The notes: generated by a model not told the origin, from the letters alone. A stretch of DNA of 16,352 bases from an uncultured Prevotella sp. (GCA_937906765.1 CALCUV010000125.1:1-16352), one strand, 5' to 3'. Positions 1-8,006 are shown, counted from the first letter of the stretch. Made by a program: numbers and translations.

Positions 1-136
1 AAGACCTGTTCAAAAGAAAGTTCCTTTCTCTGGTGAAATCTTTGCCGGGATTCTTCACGAATGTTTCGGGGCGGGCAAATATTTCATTAATACATTTTTT
101 CAGTGTCCTTTTAATCATCTTAGGGGTGTAAGTCAT
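1..136 (-). pseudogene. IS4-type transposase N-terminus, partial, apparently frameshifted
   Basis: The minus-strand ATG at 136-134 follows a good ribosome binding site (AAGGAG about 8 bases upstream). The translation starts MTYTPKMIKRTLKK and includes FVKNPGKDFTRER, which I recognise as the N-terminus of an IS4-like DDE transposase. In the family, FTRER is followed by something like KLSFEQV. Here the frame reads NFLLNRS, while the next frame over reads LSFEQV. One A appears to be missing from a short A run at about positions 21-22. So little sequence lies beyond this point that a sequencing error cannot be excluded. The gene continues past the left edge. Confidence 0.6.
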
Positions 137-152
137 TGCTTTTCTCCTTGTC

Positions 153-173
153 AATAGCGAACTTGCCGCTATT
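153..173. repeat. Second hairpin just upstream of the transposase RBS
   Basis: AATAGCG (153-159) and CGCTATT (167-173) form a perfect 7-bp stem with a 7-base loop. It lies a few bases upstream of the transposase Shine-Dalgarno. With the larger hairpin at 181-212 it makes a two-stem leader. A role in limiting transposase translation is possible but not shown. Confidence 0.5.
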
Positions 174-180
174 AACAAGA

Positions 181-212
181 GGCGATTTTTTTAGCGTGCT
201 AATAAAATCGCC
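181..212. repeat. Long perfect-type hairpin in IS leader
   Basis: This is an inverted repeat with GGCGATTTT at 181-189 and AAAATCGCC at 204-212. An inner stem pairs TTAGC (191-195) with GCTAA (198-202). Fourteen of fifteen positions pair around a 2-base loop. It lies between the outer end of the IS and the transposase start codon. Many insertion sequences carry such a structure to block transcription entering from outside or to mask the ribosome binding site of read-through mRNA. That role here is inferred from position. Confidence 0.6.
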
Positions 213-1196
213 CGCACATTTTTGCCTTTTTGTCAACCCCTTTTTCAAGAATTCTTTAATTTTCTCATCAGGATTTTCGCGTGATGCCCATCCCCAATTT
301 ACGGGCCAAATATGTAGTGTGAGGTAATCCACGTTGGGGTCTGAGTGTAATTTAACCAAAAGGTCCTCATCGCTTTCACATCCGTAAAAACCTTCAGTTC
401 CTAACGACACCAAGTGGTTGCTGTCAATACTCTTTATACGCTTTGCTGTTTCGGCAATAAAGTTAGCAAAGCGCTCTTTATTATCTTTGCTAAAGGGGCG
501 TGGTTCGTTGCAAATTTGCCATGCAAAGATGGTGGGATCATCCTTATATGCCACTCCTGTAATGCTATTGATGCGTGACACGATTGATTCTGCATGGTTG
601 TAGAAGAGATTCATGGCAGAATCACAACGTACAAAGTTGGCAGCATAATTCACGTAGTCGTTATAACCTTCTCCATTGGCATTCGGCGAATCTCCATAAC
701 CGCAAGCGCGTAGGTAGAAACCATAACCACCGCTCCAATCCCATGAGTTGGTTAGATAGATAACGGCGGTCATATTGCGCTTGGCAAGTTCTGTAAGAGT
801 GTAATCCAACCCAACGAGTAATGTGTCATTGAGCACACCAGGCGTGGGTTGAAGATAAGGTTTAACGGAATTCGCATAGCAACTTCCTGCATCTGCACCA
901 GCAAGAATGCGCAAGTTTTCTACACCAATTGATTTCAAGTAATCAAGTTCATGGTGCAAGCGTTCACGGTCGCCATTTTCTGCTCCCAAAAGTGGGGCAT
1001 ACCACAAATTCGTACCCACAAAATAGTAGGGTTTACCGTTACGAAGGATGTTGATACTATCTGCAGAAATGAACTGAGGTTGAGGTTCTTCATTAACTGT
1101 TGTTGAACAAGCAAAGAAGGCCGGAATGGCGAGCGTTAGAATGAATGATGTAATGAAATTATGTTTCATATGATTAAGGTGTAGATGTAGTGGTGG

Positions 1197-2828
1197 TTAA
1201 AGTTTTACAACCGTGTCGCAAAGATGTGTAACCTCTTGTCGATGGGTGATAAAAATGAGTGTATGGTTAGGGCGTGACTTGACTATGTTTTCAACAACTT
1301 GTTGCTCTGTTACGGCATCAAGTGCAGATGTGGCTTCATCCAATAGTAAAATGGGCGCCTCTCGGAGCAAGGTACGAGCAATACAGATACGTTGTGCTTG
1401 CCCTTCGGAAAAACCGCCTCCTTGTTCAGAACAAGATGTGTCAAGACTTTGAGGTAATTGAGTTACAAAGGTTGCACATGCAATTTCCAATGCTTGAAGC
1501 ATCTCTGCTTCTGTGGCGTTCGGATTGCCTAGCAATAGGTTTTCGCGAATGGTACCACTCAGTAAGGTATTACCTTGTGGTAGGTAGGCAAAATGCGAAC
1601 GTGACGCCGGGGATATATTCATGGTTCGTTGTGCATTGAATAGTTCCATGCTCCCCGAATTAGGAGTAATGAGAGAAAGCAACAGGCGAATAAGTGTTGT
1701 CTTTCCAGTTCCTGTTTGCCCCATTATTGCTACTCGACTTCCTGGAGTAAGTGTGAGTGAGTAATTGTCAAGAATTTTGCGTGAATTTTCTGTGTAAGCA
1801 AAAGATACATTGTTAACACGAAGTCCCACAGGTCCCTCCAGTTGTTTATCTGTGGGTTGAGGTTCAGCGGGGAGTGAAGCTATTTCACGAAGTCTGTCAC
1901 ACGAAGTGCTTACACTTACAAAGATGGGGATGAAACGTGTGAGTGTGCGGACAGGGTCTTGAATTTGCGAAACAAGTTGCACAAAGGCAATAAGTGTTCC
2001 GTAAGTAATGGTTCCTTGTGCTAAACTATAAGTGCCCCATGTAAAGGTAAGAAAATATCCCGTTGCAAAACCTAAATTGAGCAATGTGGAAGTAAAGGTG
2101 GAATATTTTGTCTTCAGAATGATTTCTTTGCGTAATCGCTTTTGCAATGTAATCAACTTTTCAACAACGTAGGGCACCTGTTGTAGGGTTTTAATGACGG
2201 GAGTGTGTTGCAAACTCTCTTGCATCAAACTTTGTATGCCACTTTCCGTTGTACGTACATTGTGTGTGATCTCTCGCATTTTGTTGATGTACAATCTTCC
2301 CATTAATATAAATACGGGAAGAATGCCCACAATCATTAGTGCCAACGTGCTATCCATAATATAGAGAAAACCGAAGGCGGCGAGAAACTTAATGATTGTT
2401 GTTACCAATGTTGGCAGACTTTCAGTGAGGAAACTAGTGACTTCTGAGGCATCTCGTTGAAGGCGATTGGTAAGGTCTCCAGTATGAAATTCACGTAGTT
2501 TTCTCCAATCGCTATTTAGCAATAATGTAAAGAAACTACTGTGCATTTTGTTGAGAGATTTCACCCCAAGTGTGGCTTTGATCCATCTCGAAGCAACACC
2601 AAGAACTATCTGTAAGATGATGACACTGGCCAAGATGGTAAAAGCAGTTGTCAGCGTCATGCTTGTGTTTGCCTTTGTTGCGATGTCAACGGCCAATTTG
2701 GTTGACCATACAAACAATAAATCTGCCCCTACGATTAAGATACCGAGGAGTGTATTTAGTGTGGCTTGTAGTCGATACCCTTTTCCAATACGCCACAACC
2801 ATTGTATGTTTGAATTTGATATGAGCAT
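1197..2828 (-). CDS. ABC exporter, fused membrane and ATPase domains
   Basis: This is a half-size type I ABC exporter of 543 residues. About six membrane segments fill residues 20-310 and an ATPase domain fills 335-543. Visible motifs are Walker A GQTGTGKT (370-377), Q-loop Gln418 in AYLPQ, signature FSEGQ (473-477, a variant of LSGGQ), Walker B ILLLDEA (493-499) with Glu498, and the H-loop His529 in ITHRQ. All catalytic residues are present, so it should pump substrate out using ATP, probably as a homodimer. The substrate cannot be read from sequence. Gene order on the minus strand is nadK, a 63-bp gap, this gene, a 27-bp gap, then the mannanase. It resembles MsbA/multidrug-type exporters, and lipid or peptide export is equally possible. 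Confidence 0.9.
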   Translation of the reverse strand: MLISNSNIQWLWRIGKGYRLQATLNTLLGILIVGADLLFVWSTKLAVDIATKANTSMTLTTAFTILASVIILQIVLGVASRWIKATLGVKSLNKMHSSFFTLLLNSDWRKLREFHTGDLTNRLQRDASEVTSFLTESLPTLVTTIIKFLAAFGFLYIMDSTLALMIVGILPVFILMGRLYINKMREITHNVRTTESGIQSLMQESLQHTPVIKTLQQVPYVVEKLITLQKRLRKEIILKTKYSTFTSTLLNLGFATGYFLTFTWGTYSLAQGTITYGTLIAFVQLVSQIQDPVRTLTRFIPIFVSVSTSCDRLREIASLPAEPQPTDKQLEGPVGLRVNNVSFAYTENSRKILDNYSLTLTPGSRVAIMGQTGTGKTTLIRLLLSLITPNSGSMELFNAQRTMNISPASRSHFAYLPQGNTLLSGTIRENLLLGNPNATEAEMLQALEIACATFVTQLPQSLDTSCSEQGGGFSEGQAQRICIARTLLREAPILLLDEATSALDAVTEQQVVENIVKSRPNHTLIFITHRQEVTHLCDTVVKL

Positions 2829-2891
2829 AATTGCATTTTAAAATGAGTTGAATGATTCAAGGATATTAGGGGGATACACCCTCTGTTGAAT

Positions 2892-3758
2892 TTATCCTCT
2901 TCTTCCCCAAGCCATTTTTTCGCGCAAAGTGTCGTAGAAGTTTTTACGTTTAATTTTGGCAACACCAATTTTGAAGGGAGCCTTTGTTACCGTAATGAGG
3001 TCCGTGCAAGGTAAACTCTCACTACGTCCATCGATGGCAATAAGATAGTTGTGTGAACGACTCTCCACTCTCATTTCGATACAAACATTATCCGTCACAA
3101 CCACCGGACGGGTGTTCAAACTATGAGAAGCCACAGGACTTAAACACAATGTGCCCGACATGGGAGCTAATATAGGTCCACCAACAGAGAGGGAGTAACC
3201 AGTCGAACCTGTTGGCGTTGTTATAATTAAGCCGTCCGCCATATAGTGATTTAATAAACCACCATCAATCTTGGCTTCTATACCGATGAGTGAGGAATTA
3301 TCGTGCTTTAACACCGCCACTTCATTCAGCGCATAAGGATGTTGTGAGAATAATTGTCCATTGCGTCTCACTTCTATTACACCACGCGATTCAACAATGA
3401 ATTCTCCTCGACAGATACATTCACAAGCCTCCTCAATTTCGTCGGGCAACACGTCGGCAAGGAAACCTAGATTTCCCGTATTGATACCTAAAATCGGTAT
3501 TTGCTTGCTTTCTACATACGATGCTGCTTTTAAAAACGTGCCATCCCCTCCAATTGAAATACAAAGGTCTGCCACAAACTCGCATTCATCAAAGGCTTCC
3601 ATGTCATTGGTGGCAAAACCTAATTCGCTAGTGATAAACGCCAAGAAATGTCGCTCCACAATAATCTTAACCCCATGCTTGCGCAGTTGTTCAATTATCG
3701 TCATCAGGTATCTGCTTTTCTCTGCCTGATATGTATTACCAATCAATGCTACCTTCAT
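2892..3758 (-). CDS. nadK: NAD kinase
   Basis: The enzyme phosphorylates NAD to NADP with ATP or polyphosphate in the cytoplasm. It is 288 residues, the normal bacterial length. Family motifs are complete: GGDGT at 70-74 with catalytic Asp72, the NE pair at 145-146 (YALNEVAVL), and TPTGSTGYS at 181-189, followed by GGPI. The start MKVALIGN fits the usual beginning of the Rossmann-like domain. It is divergent from pdxJ across about 100 bp. The ABC exporter gene follows after 63 bp. A TAAATTTG box at 3842-3835 on this strand is a candidate -7 promoter element. Confidence 0.96.
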   Translation of the reverse strand: MKVALIGNTYQAEKSRYLMTIIEQLRKHGVKIIVERHFLAFITSELGFATNDMEAFDECEFVADLCISIGGDGTFLKAASYVESKQIPILGINTGNLGFLADVLPDEIEEACECICRGEFIVESRGVIEVRRNGQLFSQHPYALNEVAVLKHDNSSLIGIEAKIDGGLLNHYMADGLIITTPTGSTGYSLSVGGPILAPMSGTLCLSPVASHSLNTRPVVVTDNVCIEMRVESRSHNYLIAIDGRSESLPCTDLITVTKAPFKIGVAKIKRKNFYDTLREKMAWGRRG

Positions 3759-3803
3759 ATTATGTTTTTACAATTTTACCTTCTTTAGGTACCAAAAAAT
3801 TTG

Positions 3804-3811
3804 TACTTTTG
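3804..3811 (+). promoter_or_regulatory. Candidate -7 box for pdxJ (TACTTTTG)
   Basis: TACTTTTG matches the Bacteroidota -7 consensus TAnnTTTG and lies about 50 bp upstream of the pdxJ start at 3861. Transcription would start near 3818. That makes the upstream in-frame TTG at 3801 unusable as a start codon. No convincing -33 TTTG is seen at the expected distance. Confidence 0.4.
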
Positions 3812-3834
3812 CTCTCAAATTAATTTCGATTTAG

Positions 3835-3842
3835 CAAATTTA
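3835..3842 (-). promoter_or_regulatory. Candidate -7 box for nadK (TAAATTTG)
   Basis: Read on the minus strand this is TAAATTTG, which fits TAnnTTTG. It overlaps the pdxJ leader, so the two divergent promoters would overlap face to face. Such boxes can occur by chance in AT-rich DNA and no -33 element was found. Confidence 0.3.
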
Positions 3843-3860
3843 GTATATTTTTTCTTATCG

Positions 3861-4589
3861 ATGACGAATTTATCAGTAAATATAAACAAGGTGGCCACTG
3901 TTCGCAATGCTCGCGGTGGTAATAATCCCGACCTTCTTCGTGTTGCTAAGGATCTTGAAGCGTTCGGCGCACAAGGTATAACGGTGCATCCTCGCCCCGA
4001 TGAGCGCCATATTCGTTTTGCCGATGTGAGAATGCTCAAACCGTTGCTTACAACTGAGTTTAATATTGAGGGGTATCCCTCAGAGGATTTTCTCCGCCTT
4101 TGTTTAGAAGTAGAACCAGCTCAAGTCACCTTAGTGCCTGACTCTCCTTCACAATTGACGTCTAACGCAGGTTGGAATACGAAAGAGCATTTTGACTTTT
4201 TAAAGCAGGTTGTAAGTCGTTTGCACAAAAAAAACATTCGTGTGAGCATTTTTATTGACCCCATTCCTGAAATGGCTGATTATGCCAAGCAAATTGGTGC
4301 TGATCGCGTAGAACTTTATACCGAACCCTATGCTTCATGTTATGCTCAGAATCGCGAAGAAGCCATAGCGCCATACGTTTTGACGGCAGAGCATTGTCGT
4401 AATTTAGGACTTGGGTTAAATGCGGGTCATGACTTAAGTCTTGAAAACCTTAACTATTTTGCCTCGCAAATACCTTGGTTGGACGAGGTAAGCATCGGTC
4501 ATGCTCTTATTTGCGACGCGCTTTATTTAGGATTTGAACAAACAATAAAGGCATATAGAGAGGCTTTAAAAGTAACGGTTAACGATTGA
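3861..4589 (+). CDS. pdxJ: Pyridoxine 5'-phosphate synthase
   Basis: PdxJ condenses 1-deoxyxylulose 5-phosphate with 3-amino-2-oxopropyl phosphate to give pyridoxine 5'-phosphate, the ring-closing step of the DXP-dependent vitamin B6 pathway. The product is 242 residues when started at ATG 3861. An upstream TTG at 3801 would add 20 residues not found in the family and lies inside the probable promoter. Motifs are HPRPDERHI at 43-51, TLVPD at 90-94 and LNAGHDL at 186-192. His43, Glu70 and His190 are close to the expected catalytic positions of the E. coli enzyme. A TIM-barrel fold is expected. DJ-1 follows after 69 bp on the same strand. Confidence 0.96.
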   Translation: MTNLSVNINKVATVRNARGGNNPDLLRVAKDLEAFGAQGITVHPRPDERHIRFADVRMLKPLLTTEFNIEGYPSEDFLRLCLEVEPAQVTLVPDSPSQLTSNAGWNTKEHFDFLKQVVSRLHKKNIRVSIFIDPIPEMADYAKQIGADRVELYTEPYASCYAQNREEAIAPYVLTAEHCRNLGLGLNAGHDLSLENLNYFASQIPWLDEVSIGHALICDALYLGFEQTIKAYREALKVTVND

Positions 4590-4658
4590 TAATTAACGAT
4601 TCATATATGTTGTTAATATTTTTCTCTATACCGCTCAACTTTAACCTTTTTTCAAATT

Positions 4659-5201
4659 ATGGTACATTTATTTTTAGCTAACGGTTTCGAAGAAATTGAA
4701 GCCATTACTACTCTTGATATTCTTCGCCGTGCAGGCATTGAAGTGCAAACAATCTCAATCTCAGGTTCACGCACTGTAACTGGGGCACACGGTGTTTCTG
4801 TTAAAGCTGATGATATTTATCGTCGTTCAGACATCATGAATAGTGATTGCATCATTCTCCCTGGCGGCATGCCTGGTTCTGAAAATCTGCGCAACCATCC
4901 TGGCGTTTGTCAAGCGGTGAAGGCACAGGCGGCGCGCGGAGGTTATATTGCCGCAATTTGTGCTGCTCCTGGATTGGTGTTAGGTTCAAACGGTTTGCTC
5001 GAGGGTAAAAAGGCAACAACTTATCCTGGATTTGAAAAACCAGAACATCTCGCCAATTACACACATCGTGGCGTTGAAACTGACGAAATGCTCATCACCG
5101 CAAAATCACCTGCCTTCACCTTGGAATTTGCGCTTAAAATTGTTGAAGCATTAAAGGGTATTGATGCTGTTAATCTGGTCAAAAGCGGACTCTGTATCTA
5201 A
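4659..5201 (+). CDS. DJ-1/PfpI family protein (YajL/ThiJ-like)
   Basis: This is a small cytoplasmic alpha/beta protein of 180 residues in the DJ-1 subgroup. NGFEEIEA near residues 8-15 carries the conserved Glu14. AAICAAPG carries the reactive nucleophile-elbow Cys101, and YTHRGVETDEML fits the region of the conserved His. The C-terminal FALKIVEAL matches the last helix of the family. Relatives are described as glyoxalase III, as protein or nucleotide deglycases, and as oxidative-stress sensors. The old label for thiazole biosynthesis (thiJ) is probably a misnomer. It follows pdxJ by 69 bp and may be transcribed with it. Family assignment is firm but the biochemical activity is not. Confidence 0.9.
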   Translation: MVHLFLANGFEEIEAITTLDILRRAGIEVQTISISGSRTVTGAHGVSVKADDIYRRSDIMNSDCIILPGGMPGSENLRNHPGVCQAVKAQAARGGYIAAICAAPGLVLGSNGLLEGKKATTYPGFEKPEHLANYTHRGVETDEMLITAKSPAFTLEFALKIVEALKGIDAVNLVKSGLCI

Positions 5202-5313
5202 ACGGAGAAATAGAAGTTAATTAAAATTATTGATAATCTTTGTCTAATGTGCTGATAAATAGGCTTAAATGCTCCTGTTTGTTAGAAATTCAAACATGCT
5301 TTAATTAGGGTAA

Positions 5314-5355
5314 AAATTAAGTCTCAAAGAATTAAAAAACTTTGAGACTTAGTTT
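5314..5355. terminator. Bidirectional hairpin terminator between convergent genes
   Basis: The arms are at 5314-5329 and 5340-5355, 16 positions with a single mismatch (G-U capable in one transcript), and the loop is A-rich and 10 bases long. Both arms contain AAGTCTCAAAG or its complement. On the minus strand the hairpin is followed by a run of T (5311-5320 region). On the plus strand it is followed by TTTAAATT. It lies between the 3' ends of the forward DJ-1 gene and the reverse RNA methyltransferase gene, where a terminator is expected. Confidence 0.65.
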
Positions 5356-5360
5356 AAATT

Positions 5361-5385
5361 ATTTGAGACTTAGTTTTTACTAAGT
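5361..5385. repeat. Second copy of the TTTGAGACTTAGT motif with its own hairpin
   Basis: ATTTGAGACTTAGTTT at 5361-5376 repeats the right arm of the upstream hairpin (5340-5355). ACTTAGT (5368-5374) pairs with ACTAAGT (5379-5385) in a perfect 7-bp stem with a TTTT loop. The same ACTTAG/CTAAGT palindrome recurs after the Crp/Fnr gene (11037-11072). Confidence 0.55.
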
Positions 5386-5443
5386 TAGATATGTTTTGAG
5401 GGATTTGACGTAATGTGCTTATTGGTTAGTCACAAGATGAGAT

Positions 5444-6247
5444 TTAGTTCCTTTTTTTGAGTTCCCAAAAGGCAACGGCAGATGCCGCGGCTACATTAAG
5501 CGAATCTACGTTGTTATACATGGGGATGCGCACCACGAAGTCGGCATGGTCAATGACTTCGTCTTCAAGTCCTTCCCCCTCTGTTCCCATAATTATGGCA
5601 AGTTTCTCAACATCTTTAAGAATGGGGTCGTCTATTGAAACAGAGTTATCTTTTAAAGCCATAGCTGCTGTTTTGAATCCTAATTCATGAAGTGAGGTGA
5701 TTGGGGAAGAAATCCAAGTCCAAGGCACCAGAAAAACAGAACCCATCGAAACGCGCACAGCTCGACGATTAAGTGGGTCGCAACTTGTAGGAGTGAGTAA
5801 AACGGCATCAATCCCTAGCGCAGCTGCCGAGCGGAAAATTGCTCCGATGTTGGTGGTATCTACAACGCTATCAATAACTACAATTCGCTTGGCATTCTTA
5901 CACACCTCATCAACACTCCTCATCGTGGGGCGGCGCATTGCGCAAAGCACTCCACGTGTGAGTTTATAACCCGTTAAAGTTGCGAGTAATTCGCGGTCGC
6001 CAATATAAACGGGAAGATCAGGGCATCTTTCAATAATGTCGGCAGCATCACCCGTTATGTGGCGCTCTTCGCAAAGTAAAGCTAGTGGAGTGCAGCCCGC
6101 ATCCAGTGCAACTCGAATAACTTTCGGACTTTCTGCGATGAATACCCCTTTCTCGGGTTCGACCTTATTACGTAGTTGCGCTTCTGTTAGATTGCTAAAA
6201 ACGGCAATGTCGGGGTGGGAGAGTGATGTTATTTTGATTACAGGCAT
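5444..6247 (-). CDS. TrmH/SpoU-family RNA 2'-O-methyltransferase
   Basis: This is a SPOUT-class enzyme that transfers a methyl group from S-adenosylmethionine to a ribose in rRNA or tRNA. It is 267 residues from ATG 6247. Residues 15-100 form an N-terminal substrate-binding domain (L30e-like), and the catalytic trefoil-knot domain follows. Motif 1 is DTTNIGAIFRSA with Asn133 and Arg139, motif 2 is IIMGTEGEGL (218-227), and motif 3 is IPMYNNVDSLNVAAASAV (241-258). The frame extends upstream to 6301, but a TATCTTTG promoter box at 6306-6299 overlaps that start, so 6247 is preferred. The exact target nucleotide cannot be told. It is convergent with the DJ-1 gene. Confidence 0.92.
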   Translation of the reverse strand: MPVIKITSLSHPDIAVFSNLTEAQLRNKVEPEKGVFIAESPKVIRVALDAGCTPLALLCEERHITGDAADIIERCPDLPVYIGDRELLATLTGYKLTRGVLCAMRRPTMRSVDEVCKNAKRIVVIDSVVDTTNIGAIFRSAAALGIDAVLLTPTSCDPLNRRAVRVSMGSVFLVPWTWISSPITSLHELGFKTAAMALKDNSVSIDDPILKDVEKLAIIMGTEGEGLEDEVIDHADFVVRIPMYNNVDSLNVAAASAVAFWELKKRN

Positions 6248-6298
6248 GACAATATTAATTATGGGTTCATAGTATAGTCTTGATGACTTTAACCGATG

Positions 6299-6306
6299 CA
6301 AAGATA
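6299..6306 (-). promoter_or_regulatory. Candidate -7 box for the RNA methyltransferase gene (TATCTTTG)
   Basis: Read on the minus strand this is TATCTTTGCA, the most typical form of the Bacteroidota -7 element. Transcription would begin near 6293, about 45 bp before the ATG at 6247. This decides against the longer start at 6301. Confidence 0.5.
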
Positions 6307-6367
6307 GTTAAATCCTTTCCAGTGAAGAGTTTTATTCAGATATTTTCAATAGTTTGCAAGAAAACGT

Positions 6368-6375
6368 TAATTTTG
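6368..6375 (+). promoter_or_regulatory. Candidate -7 box for the DUF4199 operon (TAATTTTG)
   Basis: TAATTTTG fits TAnnTTTG and lies 33 bp before the ATG at 6409. A TTTG at 6353-6356 is too close to be the -33 partner, so only the -7 element is supported. Confidence 0.35.
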
Positions 6376-6408
6376 CAACTAGTGAATTTTCATTAAAGTT
6401 GATTATAT

Positions 6409-6972
6409 ATGGTAAACACACACCGACCATTTGCACAAATCAATGCTTTTTCCATGCAGAATGGTTTCATACTTGGACTTTGGGTAATCTTCGCTCATTG
6501 CGCTATGTTGGCGAGTTTCGAGTATGAAATCCTCTCGTTGGTGAGTGTGTTTATGTTTCTTTCTGCTCCCATAGTGTTGTTTCTTTTGTCCAAGCAATTT
6601 CGGAAAACGGTTGCTCCTGAGGGTCTTTTTACCATTACACAAGGGTTTTTACATACTTTTCTGAATATGGTTTACGCTTCAACTTGGGTTGCTCTTGCTA
6701 TATTTGTTTACTTTACATATTTTGACAAAGGGTATGTTTTTGATGCTTATGAAGCTTACCTACAACGCCCAGAAGTCGTCGAATTGTTGTCACAAAAAGA
6801 GATACAACAACAAATGGCAGTTTCTTTGCAGGGTATGACAATCGAAGAAACTCTTAACGGACTTCGAACGACTCCACCCTCTATGTTTGCAGGAATGATA
6901 TTTTATGCAAATCTTATGGTGGCTCCTATTGTTTCGCTTTTCATTGCATTTTTCTTGAAGCGTCAGAAATAA
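6409..6972 (+). CDS. DUF4199 membrane protein
   Basis: This inner-membrane protein has 187 residues and about four hydrophobic segments: near 18-35, 38-62, 80-105 and 160-183. A soluble stretch rich in Glu and Gln (about 113-158) lies between the third and fourth. Length, topology and position directly before a GtrB-like glycosyltransferase fit DUF4199, a family of unknown function common in Bacteroidota. I rely on general resemblance and neighbourhood, not on a catalytic motif. It starts the forward cluster that runs to apbE. A role in helping the next gene's enzyme or in lipid-linked sugar metabolism is possible but inferred. Confidence 0.75.
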   Translation: MVNTHRPFAQINAFSMQNGFILGLWVIFAHCAMLASFEYEILSLVSVFMFLSAPIVLFLLSKQFRKTVAPEGLFTITQGFLHTFLNMVYASTWVALAIFVYFTYFDKGYVFDAYEAYLQRPEVVELLSQKEIQQQMAVSLQGMTIEETLNGLRTTPPSMFAGMIFYANLMVAPIVSLFIAFFLKRQK

Positions 6973-7008
6973 ATGCTAACTCATAAATATAATGCTGACT
7001 CATAAATA
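6972..7008 (+). repeat. Two tandem copies of an 18-bp unit, period 19
   Basis: AATGCTAACTCATAAATA (6972-6989) is followed by the same unit with one change (6991-7008). The repeat fills the gap between the DUF4199 stop and the glycosyltransferase start. It is probably a local duplication. No function is evident. Confidence 0.6.
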
Positions 7009-7037
7009 GAATTATAATATAAAAAACTTGACAGGAT

Positions 7038-8006
7038 ATGAACAAACATTTTGATATTTCAGTGGTTGTGCCCCTCTATAATGAGGATGAAAGTATTCCC
7101 GAACTCTATTCTTGGATTACAAGAGTAATGAATGCAAATAACTTTAGTTATGAAATTATTTTTGTAAATGATGGTTCTACGGACAAGAGTTGGGATGTTA
7201 TTGAGGGATTGTCTGCTAACGACCCTGATCATGTTCGTGGCATAAAGTTCCGCCGTAATTATGGAAAGTCGCCTGCCCTTTTCTGTGGTTTTGAAAAGGC
7301 AGAGGGTGATGTTGTAATTACTATGGATGCTGACCTTCAAGATTCTCCAGATGAAATTCCAGAATTGTATCGCATGATTAAGGAAGACGGTTATGACCTT
7401 GTTAGTGGATATAAGCAGAAGCGTTATGACCCACTTTCCAAGACCATTCCCACGAAACTTTTTAATGCAACAGCACGAAAGGTTAGTGGCATCAAGAATC
7501 TTCACGATTTTAATTGCGGACTCAAGGCCTATCGTAAGGATGTCGTGAAAAACATTGAGGTTTATGGAGAAATGCACCGCTACATTCCTTATCTTGCTAA
7601 GAATGCAGGATTTGATAAAATCGGTGAAAAGGTTGTGCAACACCAAGCGCGAAAGTTTGGTTCTACAAAGTTTGGAGGTTTAAACCGATTCGTAAATGGT
7701 TATCTTGACCTCCTTTCTCTCTATTTCCTCAATAGTTTCGGTTTGAAACCCATGCATGTGTTTGGTTTCGTCGGCACGTTGATGTTCTTCTTGGGATTTT
7801 TGGCATGCTTAGTAGTTGGCGGTGTGAAGTTAGTTGCTATTTGCAACAATACTCCTGCTCCCTTGGTAACAGATTCGCCTTATTTCTACATTGCCCTCAC
7901 CATGATGATGCTGGGTACGCAACTTTTCTTGGCGGGTTTCTTGGGCGAACTTATCAGTCGCAATGCGCCGAACAGAAATAACTATCAGATTGAAAAGAGT
8001 TTATGA
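7038..8006 (+). CDS. GT2 glycosyltransferase, DPM/GtrB-like, two C-terminal TM helices
   Basis: This inverting family 2 glycosyltransferase has 322 residues. The catalytic domain begins with ISVVVPLYNEDES. FVNDGSTD at 42-49 contributes to nucleotide-sugar binding, and MDADLQD at 96-102 holds the metal-binding DxD (Asp97, Asp99). HRYIPYLA near 180-187 fits the dolichyl/polyprenyl-phosphate sugar transferases. Two hydrophobic segments at about 243-267 and 284-306 anchor the C-terminus in the membrane. Relatives such as GtrB and ArnC move a sugar from a nucleotide donor to undecaprenyl phosphate. The sugar here is unknown. The start is 65 bp after DUF4199, and the stop overlaps the next start (ATGA at 8003-8006), suggesting translational coupling. 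Confidence 0.92.
   Translation: MNKHFDISVVVPLYNEDESIPELYSWITRVMNANNFSYEIIFVNDGSTDKSWDVIEGLSANDPDHVRGIKFRRNYGKSPALFCGFEKAEGDVVITMDADLQDSPDEIPELYRMIKEDGYDLVSGYKQKRYDPLSKTIPTKLFNATARKVSGIKNLHDFNCGLKAYRKDVVKNIEVYGEMHRYIPYLAKNAGFDKIGEKVVQHQARKFGSTKFGGLNRFVNGYLDLLSLYFLNSFGLKPMHVFGFVGTLMFFLGFLACLVVGGVKLVAICNNTPAPLVTDSPYFYIALTMMMLGTQLFLAGFLGELISRNAPNRNNYQIEKSL

Larger units (their letters stand above)
1..258 (-). mobile_element. Partial IS4-family insertion sequence (one end only)
   Basis: The transposase start and its leader lie here, and the rest of the element continues beyond the left edge. The right boundary is placed near 258 because GH5 homology in the neighbouring minus-strand gene stops at about residue 304 (codon ending at 258) and unrelated codons follow. 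Terminal inverted repeats and target duplication cannot be checked because the other end is outside the window. The leader holds two hairpins (153-173 and 181-212). The exact boundary is uncertain by roughly 10-20 bp. Confidence 0.65.
120..1169 (-). pseudogene. GH5 beta-mannanase lipoprotein, 3' end lost to IS insertion
   Basis: The protein resembles a family GH5 (subfamily 7-like) endo-beta-1,4-mannanase that would hydrolyse mannan at the cell surface or in the periplasm. The N-terminus is a lipoprotein signal with a candidate lipid-modified Cys21 (FFAC). FVGTNLWY lies near residues 50-57, and WQICNEP at 217-223 carries the acid/base Glu222. HIWPVNWGW at 286-294 is the conserved His/Trp stretch. 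Homology ends at about residue 304 (codon ending at 258). The last 45 codons read through the IS leader to a stop at 120, giving an unrelated tail. The C-terminal strand with the nucleophile Glu is missing, so the product should be inactive. It starts 27 bp after the ABC exporter gene on the same strand and may be co-transcribed. The family call is firm from motifs, and the subfamily is less so. Confidence 0.8.

Noticed and set aside
2834..2845. CATTTTAAAATG palindrome between nadK and the ABC gene
   Set aside because: It is short and AT-only apart from its ends, so it is likely chance in AT-rich spacer.
3801..3860. Upstream TTG start for pdxJ
   Set aside because: The extra 20 residues are not found in the family and overlap the TACTTTTG promoter box.
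7059..7646. 195-codon reverse-strand open frame
   Set aside because: It lies fully inside the glycosyltransferase gene, whose motifs (VNDGSTD, DAD) are unmistakable.
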